From the NCBI GenBank assembly GCA_001304015.1, contig LJUY01000012.1, forward strand, positions 1 to 62,718: 62,718 nucleotides of DNA, given 5' to 3'. This document shows, in pieces, positions 36,795 through 44,720 of the stretch. The notes beneath the pieces were generated by a model. It was not told where the DNA came from, ran no database searches, and saw only the letters and a list, made by a program, of their open reading frames with translations. A program made the translations under genes and the position numbers. Position 1 is the first letter of the stretch; each line of letters starts with the position of its first letter. The DNA comes from a candidate division Zixibacteria bacterium SM23_81. Its GTDB lineage: Bacteria; SM23-81.

Positions 36795-37106
36795 CTATTG
36801 GTAAAATCTGTTCAGCACAATCTCCAGCGCTTTTTCCATTCTCGCCTCGGCCCGCTCTCTCAGTGCCTTCTCTTCCTTCTTGCCCTTTTCCTTGAGTTTT
36901 AACACCGCTTGCTGAGCTTGCTGAGAAGCCTGAGTAATTTTCTTTTCGATAAGTTTCTTTGCCTGAAGCCTGGCCTTCTCGATGGCTTTATTCCGGTCTT
37001 TCTCAGCTGTCAATAGGCTTTTATCCCCTTCCGCCTGAGCTTTGCGAAGAAGATCTTGGGCCTGTTCTTCAGCACGCCGGATCTCTTTTAGAGCCTCTAA
37101 TGCCAC
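36795..37106 (-). CDS. atpH: V/A-type ATPase subunit H/G (peripheral stalk)
   Basis: A 103-residue coiled-coil protein rich in K, E and A (ALEALKEIRRAEEQAQDLLRKA to EKALEIVLNRFYQ). GTG at 37106 is preferred to a GTG at 37124 because AAAAGGAG lies seven bases upstream and the family starts with MALEALKEI-like sequence. It pairs with subunit E to make the peripheral stalks. Being first in the operon matches the order of the Thermus and archaeal clusters. DnaA boxes lie just upstream. Confidence 0.86.
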   Translation of the reverse strand: MALEALKEIRRAEEQAQDLLRKAQAEGDKSLLTAEKDRNKAIEKARLQAKKLIEKKITQASQQAQQAVLKLKEKGKKEEKALRERAEARMEKALEIVLNRFYQ

Positions 37107-37192
37107 ATCAGCGCTCCTTTTCACATGTTCTTTGCTGAGAGCCTTACCTCAACCTTAAGCCGAGAGGGCAACACCAAACTATGCCTTTCCTT

Positions 37193-37298
37193 TGTGGATA
37201 ACCATCTATGAGTTTGTGAGATTATTTCCTCAACTTCCTTTGCAAAGAAGCCTTACCGAGTTATCCACGGCCGGTGCCGAGTTATCCACATATCCACA
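37193..37298. promoter_or_regulatory. Cluster of DnaA boxes in front of the V-ATPase operon
   Basis: TGTGGATAA at 37193-37201 (reverse complement of TTATCCACA), TTATCCACG at 37261-37269, TTATCCACA at 37282-37290 and ATATCCACA at 37290-37298. CCGAGTTATCCAC is repeated at 37256-37268 and 37277-37289, exactly 21 bp apart (two helical turns). The cluster lies between subunit H and bactofilin, about 10-12 kb from dnaA. It could titrate DnaA or regulate the ATPase operon; neither is demonstrated. Confidence 0.75.
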
Positions 37299-37317
37299 TT
37301 ACGGACTTGTTGGGCGT

Positions 37318-37794
37318 CTAAAGCCTTTTCTCGCCAGGTGCTGGCCCAAGAGGTTTTGCATTTCGCGGCTTGCTCACAGAAATCTCAGGTTTCTCCTCCA
37401 CCCTTGGAGGCACCTCCTTTTCCTTCCTCTCCTCTTTCTCCCCCTCCTGCATGGAACATCTTCCATGAAATACCCCACCCTCTTTGATGACAAAAATGCG
37501 CGTTGTTACGTCTCCAAGGATGGTGGCCTTGCTTTCCAGCTCAACTCTTTGAGATGCCACCAGGTTCCCCTTGATTTTCCCGCCGACAACAGCCTCTTTG
37601 ACCTGAACCTCTCCGTCGACAACCCCTGTTTTCCCTATCGTCAGTACTTCAGAGGTGGTTACCTTCCCTTTGATATGACCATCGACACGGACGTTCCCTT
37701 CCATGTTGATATTTCCGACGATCTTGGTGCCCTTCGCTATAACGGTGCTTAGTTTTGTGTCCTCCGACCGCATTTCACTCTCCTTGCCAAACAT
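37318..37794 (-). CDS. Bactofilin
   Basis: A 158-residue bactofilin (DUF583) polymer-forming cytoskeletal protein. Residues about 15-115 form the right-handed beta-helix of short hydrophobic rungs (STVIAKGTKIVGNINMEGNVRVDGHIKGKVTTSEVLTIGKTG...). The C-terminal tail is charged and rich in E, K and P. AAGGAGG precedes the ATG. Bactofilins scaffold cell-wall enzymes; the M23 peptidase gene immediately upstream (25-base gap) is a frequent neighbour in other bacteria, and this pair probably acts in cell shape. Confidence 0.94.
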   Translation of the reverse strand: MFGKESEMRSEDTKLSTVIAKGTKIVGNINMEGNVRVDGHIKGKVTTSEVLTIGKTGVVDGEVQVKEAVVGGKIKGNLVASQRVELESKATILGDVTTRIFVIKEGGVFHGRCSMQEGEKEERKEKEVPPRVEEKPEISVSKPRNAKPLGPAPGEKRL

Positions 37795-37819
37795 GTGAGC
37801 CTCCTTGCGAACAGTTTCG

Positions 37820-38656
37820 TCAAGGTCCTAAATAGGTCCGAGGGTCTAAAGAAAGATCATCCTTTCTGATTTCGAAATGGAGATGAGGCGCAGAACTCTT
37901 TCCTGTGCTACCTAAATGCGCGATAATTTGACCCTGGGTAACAAAATCTCCCACCTTCACCAGGATCTCAGAACAATGGCCGTAAAGAGTGCTGAGGCCA
38001 TTTTGATGATCGATGATGACCACCAAACCAAGATTTTTATCCCACTCAGCCAAGGTCACATTCCCCGATGCGGCGCTGAGGATCGGCGTTCTCTGGGGTC
38101 CGGCGATATCTATCCCGGTGTGCTTCTTCTCTCTTCCAGGAAGAATTTCATTAAATTCGGCCGTTACCCACCCCCTGACAGGCCAGAACGAGGGGATCCT
38201 GGATGTAGCCACATGTGCCGTATCCTCCAACAGCGGATCTATGAACCCGGCTCGCAAAACCTCAGACGTGGGCTGGTTCATCTCTTCATCAGTTAGAAGA
38301 ATCGATTGATCTGACACAGATATGCTACCCCCACTCGGACCTTCATCGCCTTCCAGACCTGCCAGGGCATAGAGCTGTTGCCGCACTTTTTGCAAACCAG
38401 TGAGCTCGCTCTCTAGCTCGGCCACCCTCTGCGTTTGAGCCCTCAAGATAGCGTTCTCGGCCTCTAGCCTGTCTGCCTTTCTGGCCTTCGAGAACGCCTT
38501 CTGATGAACGATCGCTATGTAGGCATAGGAACCCAAAAAAAACAAACATATTGCCGCAAACACATAGAGCAAACCACGGCGTACGCGCAATGTATAGGTT
38601 TTGGAGATGTCTTCTGGAACAATGATAACGGTGAATGCCTTCTTCTCTTCAGTCAT
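37820..38656 (-). CDS. M23 family metallopeptidase with membrane anchor
   Basis: A 278-residue peptidoglycan hydrolase-like protein. ATG at 38656 opens MTEEKKAFTVIIVPED, the usual start of such bactofilin-linked M23 proteins. One membrane helix follows (LLYVFAAICLFFLGSYAYIAIV, residues about 27-48), then a coiled-coil stalk (LEAENAILRAQTQRVAELESELTGLQKV). The C-terminal LytM domain has HTGIDIAGPQRTPILSAASGNV with the first zinc His and Asp, and HLGSTGKSSAPHLHFEIRK with the HxH motif. It should therefore be catalytically intact. Its first codons overlap the small upstream gene by eight bases. Confidence 0.93.
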   Translation of the reverse strand: MTEEKKAFTVIIVPEDISKTYTLRVRRGLLYVFAAICLFFLGSYAYIAIVHQKAFSKARKADRLEAENAILRAQTQRVAELESELTGLQKVRQQLYALAGLEGDEGPSGGSISVSDQSILLTDEEMNQPTSEVLRAGFIDPLLEDTAHVATSRIPSFWPVRGWVTAEFNEILPGREKKHTGIDIAGPQRTPILSAASGNVTLAEWDKNLGLVVIIDHQNGLSTLYGHCSEILVKVGDFVTQGQIIAHLGSTGKSSAPHLHFEIRKDDLSLDPRTYLGP

Positions 38657-38873
38657 TTGCTTTTCCCGTTTCTCTAAAATATTGGCCTTTAGAAGAATGG
38701 ACCAATAACATCTCTTCGCGCAGAAAAGCCACTTCTTTGATGTAAGACCTTCGCGCGAGCTCTTTACCGGATTGGATCTTCTCAATGCTTCGCGCCGCTT
38801 TATGTCTTACTGTAATGAAACGCTTTCTTAATAAAAAGTAACACTCTCCAGTCGCCCTGTCCTTAATAGACAT
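38649..38873 (-). CDS. Possible 74-residue leader protein
   Basis: A possible gene of 74 residues, unrecognised. It begins MSIKDRATGECYFLLRKRF and is basic and mostly helical, with no membrane segment. Its ATG lies about 15 bases after the -10 box of a strong promoter, so the message would be almost leaderless. Its stop overlaps the M23 start (ATGACTGA), as in coupled genes. Those two points are the only support; it may instead be an untranslated leader. Confidence 0.35.
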   Translation of the reverse strand: MSIKDRATGECYFLLRKRFITVRHKAARSIEKIQSGKELARRSYIKEVAFLREEMLLVHSSKGQYFRETGKAND

Positions 38874-38887
38874 AGAAATAATTTTTT

Positions 38888-38916
38888 ATCATATCACTTT
38901 GACCTGCCTTTGTCAA
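38888..38916 (-). promoter_or_regulatory. Promoter of the M23-bactofilin unit
   Basis: On the minus strand TTGACA (38911-38916) and TATGAT (38888-38893) are spaced 17 bases apart. It lies in the gap after parB, so M23 and bactofilin need not be read from the upstream rpmH promoter. Confidence 0.8.
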
Positions 38917-38977
38917 GTGTTTAATGTGAAAAAAGACGGACGTCAATCTCACTCAATTAAGCCAAGATCTCCCTTCT

Positions 38978-39010
38978 GTCATGTGGCTGTATCCCACATC
39001 GCCACATGAC
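38978..39010. repeat. Perfect 10-bp inverted repeat after parB
   Basis: GTCATGTGGC (38978-38987) and GCCACATGAC (39001-39010) are separated by 13 bases. It starts 24 bp after the parB stop. No T-run follows on either strand, so a protein-binding site or attenuating structure is as likely as a terminator. Confidence 0.55.
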
Positions 39011-39034
39011 GTTTCAAATTCCGAGCCCTTTTTG

Positions 39035-39892
39035 CTACCTTACCCCAATAACTCCCAATATCCTTTCGAGATCCTCATCAGAGTAAAATTCGATCTCCAA
39101 GCGGCCCTTTTTGCCCGCCCGCTTTATACGCACCGCCGTCCCTAAAAACCTCTGTAGCCTCTCTTCCAGCTCTCTCAACTCAGGTGATTTCTGAGCCCGA
39201 GCTACTCTAATTCGAGGAGCTTGCCTCTTCTTCCTTTGAACAGCGCGCTCCACCTCGCGGACAGAGAGGCCTCCTCCAATGATTCTCTCAGCTAAGGCCA
39301 CTTGATCTTCTTGGTTTTGCAAAGCTAATAGGGCTCTGGCATGGCCTGCGGAGATGGTTTTTTGAACTACTCGCGACTGCACCTCAGCCGGCAATTTCAA
39401 TAATCGTAATGCGTTGGCAACAGAGGTGCGATCTTTTCCCACTTTCTGGGAGACCTCTTTCTGCGTGAGACCGCAATCCTTAATCAGCTTCTCATATGCC
39501 CTGGCCTCGTCAATGGGGTTCAGATCCTCCCGCTGTAGGTTCTCCACAAGGGCTAATTCGAGCATTTCACTATGATGTGAAACGTCCCAGACAATTGCTG
39601 GAATCTTTTTCATTCCAGCCAATTTAGCTGCCCGGACCCTTCTCTCTCCGACTATGAGTTGAAAATCATCGCCCACAGATCTGACAACCACCGGTTGCAA
39701 GATGCCCTTCTCGCTGATAGATCTGGACAACTCTTCCAATCCATGCGCATCAAAGTCACGTCGGGGCTGGTCTGGATTAGTGGAAATCTTCTCAAGGGGT
39801 ATGTCGACTAACAGGTTCTTTTTCTTGTCGAATACCAAAGATACGTCAGGTATGATGGCGCTTATGCCCTTGCCCAACGCCTTTCTAGCCAT
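39035..39892 (-). CDS. parB: Chromosome partitioning protein ParB
   Basis: A 285-residue ParB/Spo0J CTP-dependent DNA clamp. The N-terminal CTPase domain has [18 protein letters not shown] and [12 protein letters not shown] (CTP phosphate loop). It is followed by the parS-recognition helix-turn-helix ([25 protein letters not shown]), and the ParA-contact and dimerisation part at the end. It should load at the two GTTTCACGTGAAAC parS sites 4 kb upstream (43277-43330). Its first codons overlap parA by eight bases. Confidence 0.97.
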   Translation of the reverse strand: MARKALGKGISAIIPDVSLVFDKKKNLLVDIPLEKISTNPDQPRRDFDAHGLEELSRSISEKGILQPVVVRSVGDDFQLIVGERRVRAAKLAGMKKIPAIVWDVSHHSEMLELALVENLQREDLNPIDEARAYEKLIKDCGLTQKEVSQKVGKDRTSVANALRLLKLPAEVQSRVVQKTISAGHARALLALQNQEDQVALAERIIGGGLSVREVERAVQRKKRQAPRIRVARAQKSPELRELEERLQRFLGTAVRIKRAGKKGRLEIEFYSDEDLERILGVIGVR

Positions 39893-40646
39893 TTGACATC
39901 ACTTCCCTTGCGAGGTCCATATAGTTTTCGGCACCCGTCGATAGGATGTCATAGAGGATAATGGGCTTGCCAAAGCTCGGCGCCTCACCAAGCCTGACAT
40001 TCCGATTAATGACAGTCCTAAAAACCTTCTTGTTGAAATACTCCCTGGCCTCTTGAGCTACCTGTTTAGAGAGGTTAAGTCGGTTATCGTACATCGTCAA
40101 GAGGACACCTTCTATTTTCAGGTTAGGGTTCAGGTGCTTTTGCACCAGGCGAATGGTGTTCAATAATTGACCCAATCCCTCCAAAGCATAGTATTCACAC
40201 TGAATAGGTATCAACACCGAGTCGGCAGCCGTGAGCGTGTTCACGGTTAGCAATCCTAACGACGGGGGACAATCTACGAGAACATAAACGTATTCCTGAC
40301 GAACCTCTTCCAGTGCGTTCATCAATTTTCGTTCCCTGGCCATTATGTTCACCAATTCGACCTCTGCACCCACCAAGCGCACATGAGATGGAACCAGATC
40401 AAGATAAGGTACTCGAGTAGCGCATATGACCTCTCTCATTGGCTTTTCCTGAATTAAAACTTCGTATACGCTCCCATTTATCTCTTGCGGTGTAAAACCC
40501 AGTCCGCTGGTACTATTGGCTTGAGGATCTATGTCCACCAACAGCGTTCTTCTCTCCACCACGGCGAGACAAGCGGCCAAATTCACAGCGGTGGTCGTTT
40601 TCCCAACGCCGCCTTTTTGATTCGCCACAGCGATAACCCGACCCAT
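39885..40646 (-). CDS. parA: Chromosome partitioning ATPase ParA (Soj)
   Basis: A 253-residue ParA-type P-loop ATPase. The start [25 protein letters not shown] contains the deviant Walker A with its signature Lys. [14 protein letters not shown], the switch II region [18 protein letters not shown], and [17 protein letters not shown] follow in the standard order. It binds DNA non-specifically and drives origin segregation with ParB. No N-terminal helix-turn-helix is present, so it is of the chromosomal (Soj) kind. It lies 27 bases after rsmG in the same direction. Confidence 0.97.
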   Translation of the reverse strand: MGRVIAVANQKGGVGKTTTAVNLAACLAVVERRTLLVDIDPQANSTSGLGFTPQEINGSVYEVLIQEKPMREVICATRVPYLDLVPSHVRLVGAEVELVNIMARERKLMNALEEVRQEYVYVLVDCPPSLGLLTVNTLTAADSVLIPIQCEYYALEGLGQLLNTIRLVQKHLNPNLKIEGVLLTMYDNRLNLSKQVAQEAREYFNKKVFRTVINRNVRLGEAPSFGKPIILYDILSTGAENYMDLAREVMSNG

Positions 40647-40673
40647 TTTAGGGGATCACCAAAGACCTTTCTA

Positions 40674-41360
40674 TCAATTGGATTTTTGTATCAGAACAAG
40701 AGAGCGCAGTCCCTTGCTACCGGGAACCTCCACTGGTACAACGCTCAGAAGTTCCCCGCTAGCGCCTTTAATCTGTCTCGATGCTCGGGTCAACTCCTCC
40801 TCTGCCCGCCTGCTTTTATATGCTACGAAAATCCCCCCCGTCCGCACAAAGGGTAAGCATATCTGGACCAGCTTCTCCATGCGGGCAACAGCTCTGGCCA
40901 GGACAATGTCAAAACCTTCGTGCATATCAGGCTCTCGATGTGCTTCCTCCGCTCTGCGGCAGAAAAGGGTGACCTCTTTCAGTCCAAGCGTCTTAATCAA
41001 CGTCTTTAAGAAAAAAAACCGCTTTTCCTTTTGCTCCAAAAGAGTCAGAGAGACCTCTGGACGGCATATCTTGAGCGGCAAGCCCGGAAAGCCCCCGCCA
41101 CTCCCCACATCCAATATACGGGCGCCTTTTAGAACGTCAAAAACTTTCAGAACGCTGAGAGAGTCGAGGAAATGTCTACTAACCACCCGGTGTTCATCTC
41201 TTGGCGATACCAGGCCGGTGCTGGGATTCCAAATCCTTAACAGATCCCCATAAACCCGAAAAGAACGAATCTGACTATGAGACAGCCGCAGGCCCAGACG
41301 AAGACAACCCCGCACTAACTCTTGCTCCCACCTCTCGCCCTCTTCTTGCCCCTTGATCAT
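40674..41360 (-). CDS. rsmG: 16S rRNA (guanine-N7)-methyltransferase RsmG (GidB)
   Basis: A 228-residue RsmG, which methylates G527 of 16S rRNA using [13 protein letters not shown] precedes motif [18 protein letters not shown], followed by [20 protein letters not shown], and the [18 protein letters not shown] region (family D-x-V-x-A-R-A-V). ATG at 41360 is preferred because AGAGGTGG lies just upstream; a GTG nine bases earlier is in the same frame. It overlaps the 3' end of mnmG by about 86 bases in another frame, which is larger than usual for this pair. Confidence 0.94.
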   Translation of the reverse strand: MIKGQEEGERWEQELVRGCLRLGLRLSHSQIRSFRVYGDLLRIWNPSTGLVSPRDEHRVVSRHFLDSLSVLKVFDVLKGARILDVGSGGGFPGLPLKICRPEVSLTLLEQKEKRFFFLKTLIKTLGLKEVTLFCRRAEEAHREPDMHEGFDIVLARAVARMEKLVQICLPFVRTGGIFVAYKSRRAEEELTRASRQIKGASGELLSVVPVEVPGSKGLRSLVLIQKSN

Positions 41361-43236
41361 CACCACCACCTCTGTGAAGGTGAATGAGCAAAACGGAAAT
41401 GTCTGCCGGAGTAACCCCAGAAATTCTCATGGCCTGTCCCACAGAACGTGGTCGTATTTGCTGCAACTTCTCACGTGCCTCGGTCGAAAAGCCCTTAAGA
41501 CCTGAGTAATCAATAGCTTCGGGTATGGCCTGCGCCTCAAGCCGTTTAAACTTCTCTACCTGAGCCAACTGTCTGTGAATATAGCCGCTGTACTTGACCT
41601 CAACCTCAACTCGCTCTATGAGTTCTGGCGTCAGCGTGAGCTCTAACTGGCTCATGCCCCTGATGTCTCCAAAGCTAATTTCTGGCCGTCTTAAAAGCTG
41701 CTCCAATCGAACGGGCTGTTTCAGCGGCGCCAATCCCTTTCTTTCCAAAAGGGAATTTGCTTGAGAAGGCATGATCCTCGTCTTTTGAAGCGCTTTTAAG
41801 ATCTTTTCTATTTGCGCCTCATTCGCGACGCTGGCCTGAAATAGTTCTTCGGGTATGAGACCGAATCTCAAGCCATACTTTAGCAATCTTGCCGCCGCGT
41901 TGTCCTGTCTTAACAAAAGCCTGTATTCGGCCTGTGAGGTAAACATTCGATATGGCTCTTTCGTCCCCTTTGTAACCAGATCGTCTATGAGAACCCCAAT
42001 ATATGCCTCAGAGCGGTCCAAGATAAAAGCTTCTTTTCCCCTCAGACTCTGCACAGCATTTATACCAGCCATAATTCCTTGAGCTGCTGCCTCTTCATAG
42101 CCAGATGTCCCGTTGATTTGGCCGGCAAAGAACAGCCCGTTGATGAGTTTCGTCTCCAGGTTAGGCTTTATCTGCGTGGGGGGAAAGTAATCGTATTCTA
42201 TGGCGTATCCCAAACGGGTAACGGCAGCTTTTTCCAACCCCGGAATGGTTCTCAGGGCGTCAAGCTGGACATCCTCCGGAAGGCTTGTGGCAAAGCCGTT
42301 GACATAAAACTCCGATGTCTCTCGACCCTCGGGTTCCAGGAAAATCTGGTGCTGTCTCTGACAAGGAAATTTTACCACCTTATCCTCGATAGAAGGACAG
42401 TACCTAGGGCCAACGCCGACTATCTTTCCACTATACAGAGGGGACCTGTTCAGCCCGCCCGTGATGATCTCATGGGTTTTTTCGTTAGTATAGGTCAGGT
42501 AGCAAGGAAGCTGCTTTCGCCGCAGCTTTTTCGTCCACAGAGAAAATGGCCGCGGTGGACGATCACCATTCTGTGCTTCTGTCATGGCCAGATTCACACT
42601 TCTGCTGTCAACACGCGGTGGCGTACCCGTTTTCAATCTGCCCACCTCAAAACCAAGGCCAGCAAGTTGTTCCGACAGACCCTTAGCTGCAAACTCACCC
42701 ATCCGTCCTGCCGTGAAGCTAGTCAGGCCTACGTGAATGAGTCCATTTAAGAAAGTTCCAGCCGCCAGGATGACGCACCTAGAGTAGAACTTCTGGCTCA
42801 GTTGGGTCTTTATTCCTCTCACCCTGCCATGAGAGATCAGAATCTCAACGACGGTTCCCTGCTTTATCTCAAGGTCGTCTTGCCTTTCCAGCCGTCTTTT
42901 CATCTCCATACGATATTGCGCTCTATCTGCTTGCGCCCTGAGAGCTCTTACCGCTGGTCCCTTACCCGTATTGAGCATCCGGAACTGTATTCCTGTGATG
43001 TCAATGACCTTACCCATCTCGCCGCCCAAAGCATCGATTTCCTTAACGAGTTGCCCCTTGGCAAGACCGCCGATGGCAGGATTACAGGACATTTGAGCAA
43101 TGGCATCCAGATTCATGGTGAGCATGAGCGTTTTATGACCTCGTCGCGCAGTCGCCAAGGCGGCTTCGCATCCAGCGTGCCCAGCGCCAACGACTATAAC
43201 GTCGTATTGGTTATTTTTATCTTTTGCTCTGGCCAT
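41275..43236 (-). CDS. mnmG: tRNA uridine-5-carboxymethylaminomethyl synthase MnmG (GidA)
   Basis: A 653-residue MnmG, the FAD enzyme that with MnmE modifies U34 of certain tRNAs. The dinucleotide fold starts [22 protein letters not shown], then [24 protein letters not shown] (family signature), [11 protein letters not shown] and [30 protein letters not shown]-type sequence close to the end is the usual C-terminus. Here the reading frame continues about 35 residues further (Gly/Arg-rich, then SGPAAVS) into rsmG. That tail is not family-like and may be a genuine read-through or the result of a small frameshift. It ends 100 bp after mnmE, with two parS sites between. Confidence 0.96.
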   Translation of the reverse strand: MARAKDKNNQYDVIVVGAGHAGCEAALATARRGHKTLMLTMNLDAIAQMSCNPAIGGLAKGQLVKEIDALGGEMGKVIDITGIQFRMLNTGKGPAVRALRAQADRAQYRMEMKRRLERQDDLEIKQGTVVEILISHGRVRGIKTQLSQKFYSRCVILAAGTFLNGLIHVGLTSFTAGRMGEFAAKGLSEQLAGLGFEVGRLKTGTPPRVDSRSVNLAMTEAQNGDRPPRPFSLWTKKLRRKQLPCYLTYTNEKTHEIITGGLNRSPLYSGKIVGVGPRYCPSIEDKVVKFPCQRQHQIFLEPEGRETSEFYVNGFATSLPEDVQLDALRTIPGLEKAAVTRLGYAIEYDYFPPTQIKPNLETKLINGLFFAGQINGTSGYEEAAAQGIMAGINAVQSLRGKEAFILDRSEAYIGVLIDDLVTKGTKEPYRMFTSQAEYRLLLRQDNAAARLLKYGLRFGLIPEELFQASVANEAQIEKILKALQKTRIMPSQANSLLERKGLAPLKQPVRLEQLLRRPEISFGDIRGMSQLELTLTPELIERVEVEVKYSGYIHRQLAQVEKFKRLEAQAIPEAIDYSGLKGFSTEAREKLQQIRPRSVGQAMRISGVTPADISVLLIHLHRGGGDDQGARRGREVGARVSAGLSSSGPAAVS

Positions 43237-43276
43237 TGATAAAAGGGATCCAAAGTGACAATTTTTGGATTCTTAC

Positions 43277-43292
43277 AGTTTCACGTGAAACA
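43277..43292. promoter_or_regulatory. parS site 1
   Basis: AGTTTCACGTGAAACA contains the 14-bp palindrome GTTTCACGTGAAAC; only the first base departs from the TGTTTCACGTGAAACA consensus. It lies between mnmE and mnmG. Confidence 0.93.
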
Positions 43293-43314
43293 TCTCTTCC
43301 TTTCTCCCTCCCAT

Positions 43315-43330
43315 AGTTTCACGTGAAACA
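43315..43330. promoter_or_regulatory. parS site 2
   Basis: A second copy of AGTTTCACGTGAAACA, 38 bp after the first, with six further bases identical (TCTCTT). The pair is the only parS match noticed in the window. Confidence 0.93.
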
Positions 43331-43335
43331 TCTCT

Positions 43336-44715
43336 TTATTTTCCAACGCAAAATTGTGAAAAAATGTGCTCGAGTATCTCTTCGTTACAGGTCTCTCCTG
43401 TAATCTGCCCGAGGGTAGAAAGGGCCTCTTGCAGGTCCACGGCCAGAAGCTCCTCTTCACCACCCCTCTTTACCTTCCGTCGAGCCCTGCGAATATCCCT
43501 TAACGTTGTTTTCAGGGCTTGTTGATGGCGCACCCTGGTAACTATTGGCTCGGACACATCGGGGCCCTGTCCGTTCAGCATAGTTTCCCTAATGATCTTG
43601 GCCAAATCCCCGATTCCATCGCCCCTTTTCGCCGAGGTGCGAATTTTCTTTTGGGGCACAGGGAGACCTCTCAGCCGCCCTATATCGAGCAGGTTTGGTA
43701 GGTCGATCTTGTTGATCACCAGAAGTCTGCTGTGCTTCTCCGTCTCCCGAAGAAGACAGCGATCCTCTTTTCTAAGAGCATCTGAACCGTCCAGCATCAG
43801 TAGCAAGAGGTCTGCTGACTCTATCTGCTGGCGAGTTCGTTTGATTCCCTCTTTTTCAACGATGCCCGAGCTTGCATGAAATCCTGCTGTGTCCACAAGC
43901 CGTACCGGAATCCCTGCCAGCTCTATTTGTTCGGAGATGCTGTCTCGCGTGGTGCCCGGTATATCCGTCACGATAGCCCTGTTGGTCTGCAGCAAAGCGT
44001 TAAATAGGCTTGATTTGCCGACATTGGTGCGGCCCACGATAACCACCACAAAACCCTCTCGGAGCTGCTGACCGATTCTCGACCCGCACAACAGCCGGGT
44101 GATGATTTTCTCTGCTTTCTTTAAAGGCTGCAGAACTTCATCGCAAGCATCGATATCCGACACTTGATCCGAGAAGTCGAGCCCTGCCTCAACGACAGAT
44201 AACGCTTGTATGATATTTCGGCGAATCTCTGCGAAGTTCCCAGACAAGTCCCCTTTCAGTTGATCCAGAGCTACTTTTAGGCTCAAATCTGCCTTCGAGC
44301 GAATGACGTCAATGACGGCTTCCGCTTCGGCCAGATCTATGCGGCCATTCAAAAATGCTCTTCTGGTGAACTCACCAGGTGTCGCCAGTCGAGCACCGAT
44401 GTCGAGAACGAGCTCAAGGATGTTTCGCGTTATCAGAATGCTTCCGTGACAGTTAATCTCCACCATATCTTCAGCGGTATATGTGTTCGGAGCTTTCATC
44501 ACGGATACCAGCACCTCATCGATAAGCGCGCCTGTTTTTGGATTGACTATTTTGCCATGGTGCAGAGAATGAGAAGGAACCGCAGAAAGACTCACTTTGC
44601 CCAAGAACAGCTTGTCGGCGAGTGCAATTGCCCTTGGTCCGCTTATTCTCACGATGGCTATGGCCCCTTCACCAATAGGGGTCGATATGGCCACTATGGT
44701 TTCTTCTAATATCAT
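43336..44715 (-). CDS. mnmE: tRNA modification GTPase MnmE (TrmE)
   Basis: A 459-residue MnmE. The N-terminal formyl-tetrahydrofolate-binding domain starts IVAISTPIGEGAIAIVRISG and has YTAEDMVEINCHGS. The G domain begins VGRTNVGKSSLFNALLQ (G1), followed by PGTTRDSISEQI (G2), DTAG (G3) and NKID (G4). The C-terminal end CVGK holds the catalytic Cys used with MnmG. The length is normal. It lies just after yidC in the rpmH-parB cluster, as in many bacteria. Confidence 0.97.
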   Translation of the reverse strand: MILEETIVAISTPIGEGAIAIVRISGPRAIALADKLFLGKVSLSAVPSHSLHHGKIVNPKTGALIDEVLVSVMKAPNTYTAEDMVEINCHGSILITRNILELVLDIGARLATPGEFTRRAFLNGRIDLAEAEAVIDVIRSKADLSLKVALDQLKGDLSGNFAEIRRNIIQALSVVEAGLDFSDQVSDIDACDEVLQPLKKAEKIITRLLCGSRIGQQLREGFVVVIVGRTNVGKSSLFNALLQTNRAIVTDIPGTTRDSISEQIELAGIPVRLVDTAGFHASSGIVEKEGIKRTRQQIESADLLLLMLDGSDALRKEDRCLLRETEKHSRLLVINKIDLPNLLDIGRLRGLPVPQKKIRTSAKRGDGIGDLAKIIRETMLNGQGPDVSEPIVTRVRHQQALKTTLRDIRRARRKVKRGGEEELLAVDLQEALSTLGQITGETCNEEILEHIFSQFCVGK

Positions 44716-44720
44716 AATTA

